From positions 787,496-851,495 of the forward strand of contig VXAA01005247.1 of assembly GCA_013399115.1 (NCBI GenBank): a stretch of DNA of 64,000 nucleotides. Reading direction: 5' to 3'. The notes under the pieces were generated by a model, which was not told the DNA's origin, ran no database searches, and worked only from the letters and a program-made list of their open reading frames with translations. Source of the DNA: Anseranas semipalmata (taxonomy: Eukaryota > Chordata > Aves > Anseriformes > Anseranatidae). A program made the translations under genes and the position numbers. Below, in pieces: positions 52,973 to 64,000 of the stretch. How positions within the stretch are numbered: the stretch's first letter is position 1; the number at the start of each line of letters is the position of its first letter.

Positions 52973-54047
52973 CTTTAAAGAATATTTTTTGCTGGCTAAA
53001 ACACTGTCACTTAGTATTGAGAACTGGTATTTAATAAAACATTTAAGTAATCCTTAATTTTCAATATACTATCGAGTTCCATTCTATGATCCCCTCACGC
53101 AGGCAACATCAGACTCACAGAAGAGCAATAAAACCCTTAAGATACCTGCAGATGAAAATAATGTGCTGCAAGCCTCACACCCATAGGATTGAATGAGATA
53201 AGAAACTTGGTCTGAGTTTCCTAAGATACAGATTAAAACACCAGAGCCTTAGTTTCCTATTTTAATAGACAATTTTATTGTTTAGCCCCAATACTTGCTT
53301 TAACTGCATTATTTCAACCTGAAAAACTTTTGGTAGGGTAAAAAGTTGATTATGGACTTCTCCCCCCATTCTAACATCAGCAGGTTTTTGAAGTTCTCCC
53401 ATAGCATTTTATTTTTGGACACTATGCAAAGCTGGGCAGAAGCTCCCTCTGATGCATCTTCAGTGCCTCCCAAGTCGGACATGATGGCACAGTACGCTCT
53501 TTCTAATGCAACTTTTTTATGGCTATGCCTCTATTGTACTGAACAGAACTGGACCCCTGGCTGCAGTTATAAATAATTGCTGTGGATGAAGTATTGTCAG
53601 ATGGGACAAGAACAATCACAGTGCCAGGCTGAGTCCTAGTGGAAAACAGGAACAGCGAGCAGAGCAAACCACCTCTAAATCTGTAGCTAAAAACTCTCTG
53701 AACAGCTGAAAGTAGTGTATCTTTTTGACATCACCTGCAGACCACTATGAGGTCCTCTTGCAACACTTAAAAATTAAGTGACCACACGAAAGTGTTCTCA
53801 CATCTGGGAATAACTGGGACCTTTACTTGTAGAGCAACTGCAGAGAGGTCAAAGCCTCGGATTTTGAGGAAAGGAAAAAAAATCTGCAAGTTGTAGGGAC
53901 TGCAGCAAAACAGTTCTCTAGTCGGTTAACCAGCCAAAACAGTATTAGCCCGTGTCACTCACAACTGACTTATTGACGCTCCCTTCCTTCTGGCTCACAC
54001 AAGTCATATTCTGGTACTCATTTTTAAAGAAACTTCCCTCTTTAACC

Positions 54048-54067
54048 TTTTTTTTTTTTTTTTTTTT
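54048..54067. repeat. Poly(T) tract of 20 bases
   Basis: Simple homopolymer. No element was recognised on either side. Confidence 0.95.
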
Positions 54068-55360
54068 AAGTCTCTTTTTAAAAGCTGATGGTACACACAG
54101 GGCCATACAGTAGTTGTAAAGAAAGTATTTTTCCTGCTAACCCATCTTCGCGGCAACAGTCAGAAATACCCTTCAGTAACCTGGACGTGTCAACAAGCTT
54201 TGTTACAGCCCAGAATGTTTGTTATAACAGTTATTTCACAAGCCTCTGGTGGGACTGTAAATTCTGGCAGTGTCAAATACATTTCCTTTTATTACAAAAC
54301 CCGTTTTGAAGCCATCAGAAATCATTTGTAAACTAACACTTCTATATTTAGATTACTTGGATTACAGATTTATTTTTTCTCCCTGACACTGCAGAAATGG
54401 AAAAAAAAGAAAAGGCAGGAGCATTACCACAGGCTCCCAGGCAATTTTTCAAATAATGGAAAAGGTTTAAGTTCTTGGAGAATGGGACTGTTCCTCTGAA
54501 TTTAAAGGAAAGTCCTGATTCATGACTTCCAGCTAAAACGCCGTTCCTTACTTCACCGCCCACCAAATGGAAGTGCTGCCACTTGCCAAGCTTGCCTGTG
54601 CCTTACAGCCTGCTTCAGATCACAAAGGGTCAAGGTGTTGCAGGGGCACAGTTGGAAATCAAGGGTGCTAAAAAACACACGCAAGATTTCTTAAATAAAG
54701 CGAAGCCTAGCAGAACCAGAACAGTATTTATTATGCATTCTGAAGACACCCACGTCTGTTTCATTACAGTAATATCACCGTGGATCTGAACTTTCATTTC
54801 CAGATAGAAGCTCAAACAAATTGGACATCATTTATTTACCTTTTTTTTTTTGGTTAATTGTTCTACTCCTAAGTCGCCAGTAGAGTCTATGCTCTCAAAG
54901 CCTGAGTGGGACTCGCACACACAGTGTGCCACCACTGAAGCCATTGTGTATCTGGCCAGGAGAGGACCACTCACCTTCTTAACTCCCCGTTTCTTCCCCA
55001 CTGAAATTAAAAATACAGCCTTCAGCCAAACCAAGGAGAGCAGAATGTGCTTACAAGACATCTCCCCCCAAAGACAGCCTTTTAGAAGTACTGGGCTAAG
55101 CTGTTTTACCACGTATGCTGAAGTACATAATGAAGTGGGCTTTGTGAGTCAAAGTCTGATGAATAGCTGCTGAAGTAGAGATTTCAGCTAGAACTGAAGT
55201 ACCATAAGAGAACAAACAAGCCTCCTGTATATGCAAAGATGAACACAGCCTGGCATGAGAGAGATCTCAATAATCACTAAATCAAAGTAATAAACACAAC
55301 TGACAGGATGATGACTAATGCCCCATTTAAAGCAAGGCATCATATAGCTCTAACATGGAC

Positions 55361-55481
55361 TCCAAGATTTTGATTTCTTCGATTGAGCTCTCTCAACTCA
55401 GATGAGCCGCCTTCTTCAGTTCCAGATTAACTGGCTCATCTATCTACTCAGAATTAATGATATCCAAGCTTTTGATTTCTT
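55361..55481. repeat. 19-bp direct repeats flanking an inverted repeat
   Basis: Two 19-base copies (55361-55379 and 55463-55481, starting TCCAAG and ending GATTTCTT) differ at one base and enclose 83 bases. Inside are perfect 9-base inverted repeats, AGATGAGCC (55400-55408) and GGCTCATCT (55433-55441). This could be a small insertion with target duplication or a local duplication. Confidence 0.75.
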
Positions 55482-55879
55482 GACTAAAACATGCTCTGCA
55501 GCTAGAACCAATCTCAAGGCCTGCCCAAATAGCTTGGTACAAATAAACTGGGGGAGGATCACATATTAGTTCCCAGATCTTTGGATACATTTTTTTTTTT
55601 TTTTTGGAGGGGGGAGCATTGTTCCAATAGTTTCTTAAAATTATGGCAGCAGAACAGAATGCGAAGCTGGGTGGCATGTAGCTGCCAACACATCAAGCAT
55701 TTGCAATGATTCATTAGCCCAGGCTTCGATGAGTAGTTCCTGGTTTTGAAATAACCAGAGAAAGAAGGAACGAGACATCAAACATGCCAGAGCTCAGCTG
55801 ATTGGTACCCAAATTCCAGGTGCTGGGCAAATGTACGGAGTAAGAAGGCTAATGGTTCACCCAGCTCAGCACCCATCCC

Positions 55880-56115
55880 CAGCGGGAAGGCACATGAGCC
55901 TGCCTCCTGCCTGTGCTCGGCTCCCCAAGTGCCCCTCCAGCATCCAGTCATTAACCGGGCGATGCTGCAGCCCCAGCCCAGTTCCCCCCAGTGTCTGTGT
56001 TGTCCATGAACTGTCCAACCCCTTTCTGAACCTACTAACGCCATCTACCTCCGCAGCCTCCCGGGACAACCAAATCCAGAAGTTAACTATTTGCTTGAAT
56101 TTACTTTGCCCACAA
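55880..56115. repeat. Possible ancient interspersed repeat fragment
   Basis: Wording such as AACTGTCCAACCCCTTTCTG and CCAGAAGTTAACTATTTGC recalls a segment of old amniote CR1-type repeats that I know only approximately. Composition is C-rich and unlike its flanks. The family cannot be fixed without a repeat library. Confidence 0.3.
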
Positions 56116-57470
56116 ACCTCTATTATTGCATGACATGTATTTAATTTTATTTTAATACAGGCAGGTATCTTGTCAAATGATGGAAAGGTTTTTTTTGCAT
56201 CTTGAAGTCATATACATTAACTGGTAGGGGGACAGAATAAACTAAGTGAACAGCCATGGCCTAAGTACAATTGTAATGTTTTAGCATTTGCATTCAATCA
56301 TAATTTAACTTCTGTCTGTGCTTTTTTCCAAATGAAAGCATTACCATAATTTCATATATTCGAATCCTAACCTATTTGTCTGTTTTTCCTATTAAACCTT
56401 TTTTCCAGGCTTCCATCCTCCCTTTCCTTAGAGAAAAGGTCTTTTAAAAGTTTTTATCGGATATGAAGTATAATTTAGTCTGTTATAGCTATTTCCAGAT
56501 GGTCTCTAATGAGATGAATTTATTCACTTGCTATGAGTTTTCCAGTAGGGAAGAAATAAGTGGAAGCAAGAGGGGATTCCTAAAGCAAGAACCTTACCAG
56601 TACCTCAAGAGCTATGCTACTTCATTTCTTCTAATAAAATACGCAATCGGATCTAATTCACAGAGATACCAAGCACTCTCAATGACTTCACCCTTATCTC
56701 TAACCCAAAGAGCTTTTTCATGGAAAGAGGGCCACATCACAAGCAGGTATTCAGACTGTTGGCACTCCTCGCTGGAATCTGCTGCCTGAAAATCCAGGCA
56801 TTAACATATGGAGGACTTGGAGCAAGCACTACTATTTTTATTACACATCATCTTTTCTGAGTTATCATTTTCCCTGCATTACAAGATATTTGGCAAAACA
56901 GACAGAAGACTGTGCATTAGGATCAAGAATTACAGAACAGACCTCAGCCCCGCTATTAGCGTGACAGCACCTTTTTCCCTACAGAACCCTCGTTCCCTTG
57001 TCTGTGGCACAGCACAACCAACTCACACGACTACATTCAAGCCTCCCCTCTTTGGAAGGAGCAGCTCCCACACAGCACTGTCAGGCAGTTTGTGCATGAG
57101 GATAGTCTGGAAGGTCAGGAGGCAGATCTCCACGTTTGAGTCTAAGCCCAGAAGCCTCAGCAAAGCCACTATTTTCCTGTTTTCATTACAACAGGTTTTG
57201 TCACTTCTCCAAATACACTACTTCCTTGTCATGTCACATCTTAACTGAGACTCTGCATCTGTCCTCGGCTCTGCTACCATCAATCTCTGGACCATGGTGA
57301 ATTGCCACCAACTACCCAATGAGACAGGGCTGGGATCCAGAACCACAGGCTCCTGACATTTGAGAAGAAATGTTGCAAGCTAGTCACCGGCTTTAGCAAA
57401 GCCGGGATTTAATTCACAGCTTTTATTAATTTGAAGAGGACTGTGCAGCATCGGAGATCTGTCTGCAGAC

Positions 57471-57640
57471 TTTTTATACGCCGCGCTGCATGCAGAAAGT
57501 AACCAGACGTGGTTGTGCTGCTTATAGGAGCCAGAGCCTCGCAAGCACCGCGCGCGAGAGCATTACATCGCCGCAGACGACTTCCTGGAGCAGCCTCCTC
57601 CCCTGAGAGCGGAGCCGGAGGAGGAAAACACCCGATCCAA
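57471..57640 (-). promoter_or_regulatory. Candidate TATA-box promoter with CpG-rich upstream region
   Basis: On the minus strand a CpG-rich segment (57480-57620, including a GCGCGCG run) leads into GCGGCGTATAAAAAGTCTG, with the TATA box at 57478-57471. A second weaker TATA-like motif (CCTATAAG) lies at about 57522-57528. A start site would be expected near 57445. The orientation matches MITF, so this could serve one of its upstream noncoding first exons. No coding exon with the right phase to join exon 1B is obvious downstream: the first ATG frame runs about 22 codons to a GCCGGTGAC that is only a weak donor. Confidence 0.4.
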
Positions 57641-58269
57641 ATGGACTGCAGGGAAACTGTAAATGTAAAGGCTGCTGGAAAAGAGATCTAGGAAGCGGAG
57701 TACCAGAAAGGTCAGGTACCCATCCAGGATGCTGACAGAAGTTTTGACAACAGCTAGGCAGGGCAGTCGAAGAGCCAGGGCTCCTTCCTGTCGTCCTGGC
57801 AGTAGTGCCTCAACATTTCCTCCTGTAGCCATCTGTTTCTCATGCCTTATCCTCAGACTGCAGACTGGCTGTGAAGCAGCCTACCTCCTTACTTCATGTT
57901 CACAGAGCACCTAGCAGCAGCGCAGGATGCTGGTCCCTGAGCAGGGATCTGAAGTGTTACAGTAGAATAAATCATAACATGCAAAACAAAACTGTTTATA
58001 GAGGACTTCGTTGTTGGAGCTTCCCAGATATACTGCTGGAAAAATAACATCACATTTCATAATAATTTCCCTGACTTGTGCCAACTACGGAGGAGTCTTC
58101 TTGAACCAGTGCAGCTCTGAAGCACCCTGTATCAAAGTCCTAGGTATATATATAAAGCTACTGAGGAGAACCAAGGTTTATATCCTGATTAATTGTTCTG
58201 GATGAAAATATGGGCTCTGACATAATGTAACAGCTATTTTGGCACAACTTTTGAGGAGCATGAGTAAGC

Positions 58270-58900
58270 AGCCTCTCCTAATTGATGTGCAGATCCTGGA
58301 GTGGGTAGTAACTGCATAATAGCTTCATGTTGTCTTCTGAAAGCTAACACAGATGTGAACCCTGTTAAACTAGTCCACAGTCACCAGCGCTGGCTACACA
58401 CTGAAGGAATTTAATACTGTTTCATCCATTATATACATTTGCTGCCTGCTACGGAAAATGAATTAACACGGGATGACTTGGACGTTACAGCGGCAATCAA
58501 TGCAAGTGAGTCCAGGTCTGGATGGTGGCAGGAGGACTCCAACAGCCAACCTAAATACCTTGGTTTAACAAGTTACCCCGCGGCAGCTGAGCAGCGAGAG
58601 CAGCCACGTGTGCTGTTAGATCATAGCAAATGTGTACTAAGACATCTTAGCTTAGTCTACGGGCAAAGATGTTTGTGTTAACATGCATTACATCATATTT
58701 GCTATGAACCAGGACTTTGCACATAGATAACTACTGCAGTATAGCTGACATCAGTAAATTATTACAAGGAATTAACTAAACTATGCATGAGCCGTAAGAT
58801 GATTAGCTTGGTGAATCAGTATATTTGGGATGCGATTCCTATAGAATAAGCATAAAGCTCGACAAGAAAGCCCTGTCAGGTTACAAGACTGCTGGCATTA
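58270..58900. promoter_or_regulatory. Candidate conserved noncoding block
   Basis: A non-repetitive stretch with CCTAATTGATG near its start, a CACGTG E-box around 58605 and a cluster of ATGCAT, TTACATCA, AATTAACT and GATTAGC motifs between 58680 and 58820. CACGTG is among the sites MITF/TFE proteins themselves bind, which would allow autoregulation, but single E-boxes are common. It is listed as a candidate on motif density only. Confidence 0.28.
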
Positions 58901-61117
58901 CTACTCATTCAAGAGATTCAGTACATTAAAAATCAATTATATAAAGTCAAACTGAACTCTTTTATTTCATTGAATATAAGCACGACGCATGTCACGCTTC
59001 CTACTGGAATACTGGTTTTAAGATAGCAAAATTCACCGGATACGACCCAACCACAGGCCAGCCACCATACAATCACACATTCCTTTTGCCTTGTTTTTAT
59101 AAGATCAGCAGTATGGCCTCATGTCCCACCTAACTCAACACAACTGCTGTTGGTCCTCAGCCCTCCTCTGGGCTGGGCCTTCTCTGTGGCCACAGCACAA
59201 GTCAGTGCTGTAAGCCGAAGGAATTTTTTTTTTTTGTGCACGTGTAGACCTTTCCCACTGAATCAGCGAGATAAAGGCCGAAGGGAGAGTTGCTTTAACT
59301 GCGAACTCCTTCGCAAGGGAAGGAGCAGGACTGTGACTCGAGGCACAGATGGGCAAGGCCACAGCTTCCAGCAGCAGCCTGCAGCCACAGCACATTAGGC
59401 GTAGCCCCAAGCCACACCCCCAGCGCACAGCCCTGCTGGCAATCGTGAGATGAACTTTTACCCCAAATTCCTGCCTTGGAAATAAAGAAGGTAAGTAACA
59501 GATAAGAAGCTACTTTTTTTTTTCCTTAAATCACTCAAATGTTAGAAGAGACAAAGGCTCGGACACCCCATATCTATGCTATACAGGAGATGGCTGGGGG
59601 AACGCTGAGCCTCCAGCATCTTTACGTCTGAAATCTACTGGAGCACACAACACCGGAGAATTAGAAAAAGTCCACTTTAACATGACAATGCATGTCACAG
59701 GGCTACAACATGCAGACAATATCGCTTTGCAAATGCCTTTGTGTTTATCTTTTGAATTGGCACTCTTACGTAGTCCCCAATACCCACTTCAAAAAAGATG
59801 CATAAGCAACATTTTGTGCACGCAATGTTCACTAGAAAAAGGGAAAATCAGCCTCTAATCCCTGGGGTCACCCAAAACCTCTGGGCAGCAGAAACTAGTG
59901 CGGTTTTCCAGGCTATTTGGAGGTCTGTACCTCACATCCAAAGGCAACTCAAGGCTCTCTGGAGCAGCACCATTCAGTAGGGAAGCTCTGCACGAGGACA
60001 TTTCACTCTGGAGCGCGTTAGGGCTGCAGCCTGAGAACCGCGCTGGCAGCAGCAGCAGCTGCCTGCTGTCAGAGCCTGCCTTCCCGAGCTCCTCTCCACC
60101 ACGTCCCACGTGTGTGCCAAGAGCATGAGGGAAATGCTGGGGCCCAAGAGAACAAGTCAGCCTGTACGAGTCGCTGAGATGCTATCAGTCCGGTCCTGGA
60201 AAGCATAGCACCACGGGACTTACGGCACGTATGCTGGAGTATGGGCCAGCTCTAAGCCTGACACTTTCTGGGGAAAATTAAAACTGTTTCACGTTGCATA
60301 GCAGCTCTGCTCATGTGGAGAAGCAGCAGCACACAGCTACCCTCTGACGGTGGGACTAGTTAACAGCCCTCTTGCCAAAAGAGTTGGGTACCGCTCTTCT
60401 TCGTAAAGGCTGTGGTAGGATGTAAGATACAGGCACAGCAGTACGAAGAATGTTGCTATATAAATCACAAGGTTCCAGGCCAATTTTTGTGAAGCAACTC
60501 TGCTGCCTGCAGGTATAATTCTTCTTCCGCATGCCATCCTTCCGTGCCTCTCTCCAACGATAAACTCAGTAGAATTTGCTGGAGTCTGGATTTAGTCTTC
60601 AGTTACAGCACAGAAGGGGATCTCAGTAAGTCTGTATCACCAGTTGAAGCAGGAGTCCCTCCATCATCATACACTTTTCATCCAGCATCTGAACGCCTCA
60701 CACCTTCTGACAATTGTGGTATCACAGCCATCCAAATGTCCAGATTTCAGAAAATGCTGTACCATAGACTCAAGTGCACTAATAAGTCAGCATGCAACAA
60801 GAGAAATCCCAACTCCATTACTAAATCCCAATTTAATTCAGAGCATTCCTCAACTATCCAAACACAGAGGTGAAGCAATGCCTTCAAGACACTTCGCTGA
60901 GAACTAGGCATCTAGCACAGTTCCCTGTAAACTGCATATAATCCAATTTCTGCACTATCCTGTTTCAATTTCTCATTACTGGATATCTTTCACATTTTAA
61001 TTCATATGACATTAGATTTGCTGCACTAAACGAGCACCTTCTGAACTCCAGAATAAAATGGAGGTTAATTACTAAACCAGATTTTTAAGCGAGAGTAAAA
61101 CTCTATTAACGCCTAAA

Positions 61118-61158
61118 GCAATGCTAAACTTGACAACTTAATTGAAGTTAAGCATTGC
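61118..61158. repeat. Near-perfect inverted repeat (hairpin)
   Basis: The arms are GCAATGCTAAACTT (61118-61131) and AAGTTAAGCATTGC (61145-61158), 14 bases with one mismatch and a 13-base loop. A second small hairpin, AGAGT...ACTCT (61092-61104), lies just before it. It may be a structured RNA, a decayed transposon end or chance. Confidence 0.8.
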
Positions 61159-61539
61159 AGAGTTAAACTGCCCCGACAGCTTCACTCAAGCAGCAGCTCA
61201 CGCAGTGCGAACGAGCCCTCCCGGGATCCCACGCTCTACCCAGACAGCAGGGGACAGGACACTTGTCATCTGGCCCACTCCACCCGCCAAGGGTCCTCTT
61301 CAGCAGGAGCAGACCTCCTGCGAAACAGCGCAAGAACGGCCCCCTCGAGTCACTAGAAGGAATAGACTGAAATGGCAGCAAGGAAACGCAGGAAATCTCA
61401 GAGGAGTAAGGGCACAAGAGTGCTCTACTTGAATGCCTGCATGCGCATGCATTAATGCATATAAGCATTACCCAGCACTCGCCAACCTTTGCCACAACCG
61501 TGTCACTGCCTCCTGACACCCTTTAGACAACTAACTGGA

Positions 61540-61765
61540 GGTCCCAACAGCCCCGCTCACTCCTGCTCCAGACCCTGCATTTGCAGTGAAACACTCCAGC
61601 GGCGTTCAGCGATGGCCTTGCGATCAGACGCCCAAACCTCTGCCCCCACCGCTTCTCCTCGGCCCCATTCTGCACCCCACCGAGCCCTACAGTTAGCGAG
61701 GGCAGGCGAGCAGAAGCTCCGGGGCCAGACGAGCTCTCGCTGTACGTACAGTCAGAGGCAAAAAC
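61540..61765. promoter_or_regulatory. CpG-rich patch
   Basis: About 15 CpGs in roughly 220 bases, including AGCGGCGTTCAGCG and GACGAGCTCTCGCTG. It has no recognisable exon. It is a candidate promoter or enhancer upstream of exon 1H, supported by composition only. Confidence 0.25.
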
Positions 61766-63331
61766 CTGCCTTCAAGATCTGGTCACACCTAGCGTTCACA
61801 AAGCATGAATGTCGCCTCCGAGGCTTCTACCAACTAAGCCTTACAGCACCCCTGGGAGCGCAGATATTGCTGCTTTCTGTTTACCACCTAAAGTTACTCT
61901 CATTCACATGAGAAAAGGCCAAAAGGACGGCATAATGCGGACATCATCCTCACATCCTCATCTATAACTGAATGTAAGAAGGACCATTACCTGTACTGGG
62001 TCTCAGGTTTCCTTGGAGCTGCTGGGTGGCAGTAAGGAATTGAGCCTCTTCCCCAGAAAGCGCTGCTCTGCTCTGGGAAAACACCCTTAACCTTCTGCTC
62101 ATTTCTCAATAGTTACTGGAAATGCAGAAGGAACAAAAACTGAAGCAGTAAACATGGTTTATTTTCCATGCTTGATGTTCTGCTATTGCCAGTCAACTAC
62201 AGTTACCAAAACATGTCAGAGCTTGACAATACAGAGAAATGAATACTGCCTCAGAAAATACAAACTGGAGGCTGTACAGGCAGCACATGTTCACTCCTAT
62301 GTCTGATACCAAGCGAATCAAGCAAGACTGCTATGGCATGGCATAGCACTGGCCTCTTACTTGCTGTTGACAGTCTTGTATAAGATTTGCACTTAGCTGC
62401 TACTCTTATTTTACCCAGGAAGGCACCTCTGAAGTATTCCAATAAACTCTTTCCACTGAAGAACATATTCTGTAAGACCTCCAGTTTGTTGGTCCCTGAA
62501 GCTGCCAAAAGCAATTCACAGAACACTGAAATGCAGTCCTAGATAACTGCATCAGGACAGCCAATGCAAGAACAATCCTGAGTAAAGCTTAGATACTCAA
62601 TTCCATGTGATATTTGTCAAATATAGCTTGCACGCTCACCTCACGAACACAGAAGCAGTTACAAGTTACAAAAAGGCACTGTGTGTGCAGTACACTGCGC
62701 AACAGATTCTAGAATTATCTCCCAAGCATGGAATGGCCAAAGTTCATGTTTACTATTTTAAAAGCAATTTTGACTTTACTGTATGAATTCATAATAGACA
62801 AGTTAGTGCTGGTGCATCAAAGAACTGGAATATTTTAGTCAACAGCCTCGTGGAATTATTATACATGTTAAACAGCGCAGATAACATCACCAGTGATGAG
62901 CGTTTGTCAAATGCTTTGCACGAACAACACCGAGGTACAGTTTTGCAGCACTGGACATCCCTGCATCAAAGCTGAAGCTTATTAAATTTAACACTACATT
63001 GTAGGGTGCTTTGCATCTTTGCCACAAGGGAGAATGACAGAGCAAAAAACTGGTCTGTGTCAAATGAGACTGAACCCAAACAAGGAAGAAAATCTGGCAG
63101 CCTCCGAGGTGACGCAGAAAAGGACACAAACATTGCCCACCAGGTCCTTAACTATGCCTGTACAATCAATTGATTTAATGACAAATTGCAACGGTTTAGA
63201 TTAATAAATGACTCACCTTACTGCACTTAGAAAAGCAAAGCTGAAATAGTGCAACTTGGGGAAGAGGTGTTCAGCCTCCTGCGATCCTCACCTTGTGCTT
63301 TGAAACACTGTGGCACATAATTCAAAAAATA

Positions 63332-63355
63332 GTTTGAGTTATGTGTAACTCAAAC
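63332..63355. repeat. Perfect 9-bp inverted repeat
   Basis: GTTTGAGTT and AACTCAAAC are separated by six bases, just upstream of the CR1 fragment at 63385. No terminator-type T run or known function. Confidence 0.85.
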
Positions 63356-63384
63356 AAAAATAAATAAAAAACACTCCTTTTATT

Positions 63385-63525
63385 GTGTGGGTGGTCAAAT
63401 ACTGGAACAGGTCACCCAGCAAGGCTGTGGAGTCTCCATCTTTGGAGGAACTCAAAAACCAATGAGACATGGCCCTGAGCTGGACTAGATTATCTCCAGC
63501 AGCATCACCTCAATGATTCTGTATA
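63385..63525 (+). mobile_element. CR1 LINE 3' fragment
   Basis: The sequence has the CR1 3' features in order: GTGGTCAAATACTGGAACAG, GTCACCCAGCAAGGCTGTGG, CTGAGCTGGACTAGATTATC and AATGATTCTGTAT. It is 5'-truncated and diverged, with a degraded CCTTCCAACC segment. It is antisense to MITF. Confidence 0.75.
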
Positions 63526-64000
63526 GCCACTGGGAAAAAATGAAGACTTGAAAATAAACCTGTTCTAAAAGTTCAGAACCCTTCCACGTTAGGCCTGATA
63601 TCAGACTTGCAGTGGCTGGCTTTGAGAACAGCACAGCTCCGATTCAGAAAGCTACAGTCACGGAGCAGCTGCACAACAACTTGCTACCACCGTCGGCGCA
63701 CACAAATGTTCAAGAAATCATTCTTAATGATTCAGGCACGTACAAATCTGACTAATTCTCCCTCAAAGGCCTAAAATTTCCAATGCCAAGAACATTATCT
63801 CTTTCCTTCATCTCACTCAAAATAAAATAAAATAACATGAGCCAACACTGTTGTCAGGACATCAGAAACTAAATGGGTGGTTAACACTTCTGGGAAAAGA
63901 AAATCTCACTGATAGTGCTCTTTCTGTGTTAAACAGACTATACTGAAGTTCAGTAAGTTCTGTATCTCATATCAAGAACAATGCATTTATCTTTTCCTTT

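Larger units (their letters stand above)
23721..64000 (-). other. MITF: DNA upstream of exon 1H, probable intron of longer MITF isoforms
   Basis: Known mammalian order places first exons 1A, 1J, 1C, 1MC and 1E upstream of 1H. This 40-kb stretch is therefore expected to be intron for isoform A and flanking DNA for others. I searched for the exon 1A start (MQSESGIV and YYELKSQ in minus-strand translation) and did not find it. No coding exon can be supported. Contents are CR1 fragments, a CA microsatellite, a 34-bp tandem repeat, a candidate hAT-type element, CpG-rich patches near 39.9, 51.4, 57.5 and 61.6 kb, and AT-rich blocks near 47.0 and 58.6 kb. Stretches between the listed items look like ordinary unique intronic sequence. 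Confidence 0.7.

Noticed and set aside
57480..57691. Plus-strand reading of the 57.5-kb GC-rich region as a first exon
   Set aside because: The good TATA box is on the minus strand; the plus-strand frame from 57509 lacks a recognisable peptide or a convincing donor.
23721..64000. Search for MITF exon 1A
   Set aside because: No minus-strand sequence encoding the exon 1A start or its YYELKSQ end could be found, so it is presumably beyond the right edge.

Overview
This window looks like avian nuclear DNA lying inside one large gene, MITF (microphthalmia-associated transcription factor), which is read on the minus strand. Two exons can be identified with high confidence. The shared exon 1B (1B1b) at 15315-15561 encodes the glutamine-rich N-terminal segment found in MITF-A, -B, -H and related isoforms. 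The alternative first exon 1H at 23144-23199 (coding part) encodes the 18 residues MEAVGVQMVMPRSLESFC. Their splice sites and phases fit: 1H ends in two bases of a Leu codon and 1B supplies the third. The bird assignment rests on CR1 LINE 3' ends (for example 40246-40506 and 63385-63525) and the compact, repeat-poor introns. The species cannot be named from the sequence.

Layout on the minus strand, high to low coordinates. From 64000 to 23200 is DNA upstream of exon 1H. In mammals this interval is intron for isoforms starting at 1A and can hold other alternative first exons (1J, 1C, 1MC, 1E). It contains CpG-rich patches near 61.6, 57.5, 51.4 and 39.9 kb, one with a good minus-strand TATA box (57471-57478). 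From 23143 to 15562 is the 1H-to-1B intron. It holds an AT-rich block dense in homeodomain-type sites (about 19.4-19.7 kb) and a CpG-rich, TATA-like segment (16.74-17.07 kb) in the position expected for the retinal-pigment-epithelium first exon 1D. From 15314 to 1 is the start of the intron leading to exon 1M/exon 2. Neither of those exons was found, so they should lie beyond the left end.

Repeats are sparse: CR1 fragments, one candidate short hAT-type element, a three-copy 34-bp tandem repeat, a 25-bp AT-rich duplication, a CA microsatellite and many A/T homopolymers. The many open frames of 60-200 codons are unspliced, mutually overlapping and lack recognisable domains, so I treat them as chance frames in intronic DNA. 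There are no prokaryotic operons, CRISPR arrays, phage genes or rRNA/tRNA genes that I can see. The interest here is regulatory: how one transcription-factor gene uses several tissue-specific first exons joined to a common exon that carries the Rag GTPase-binding segment.
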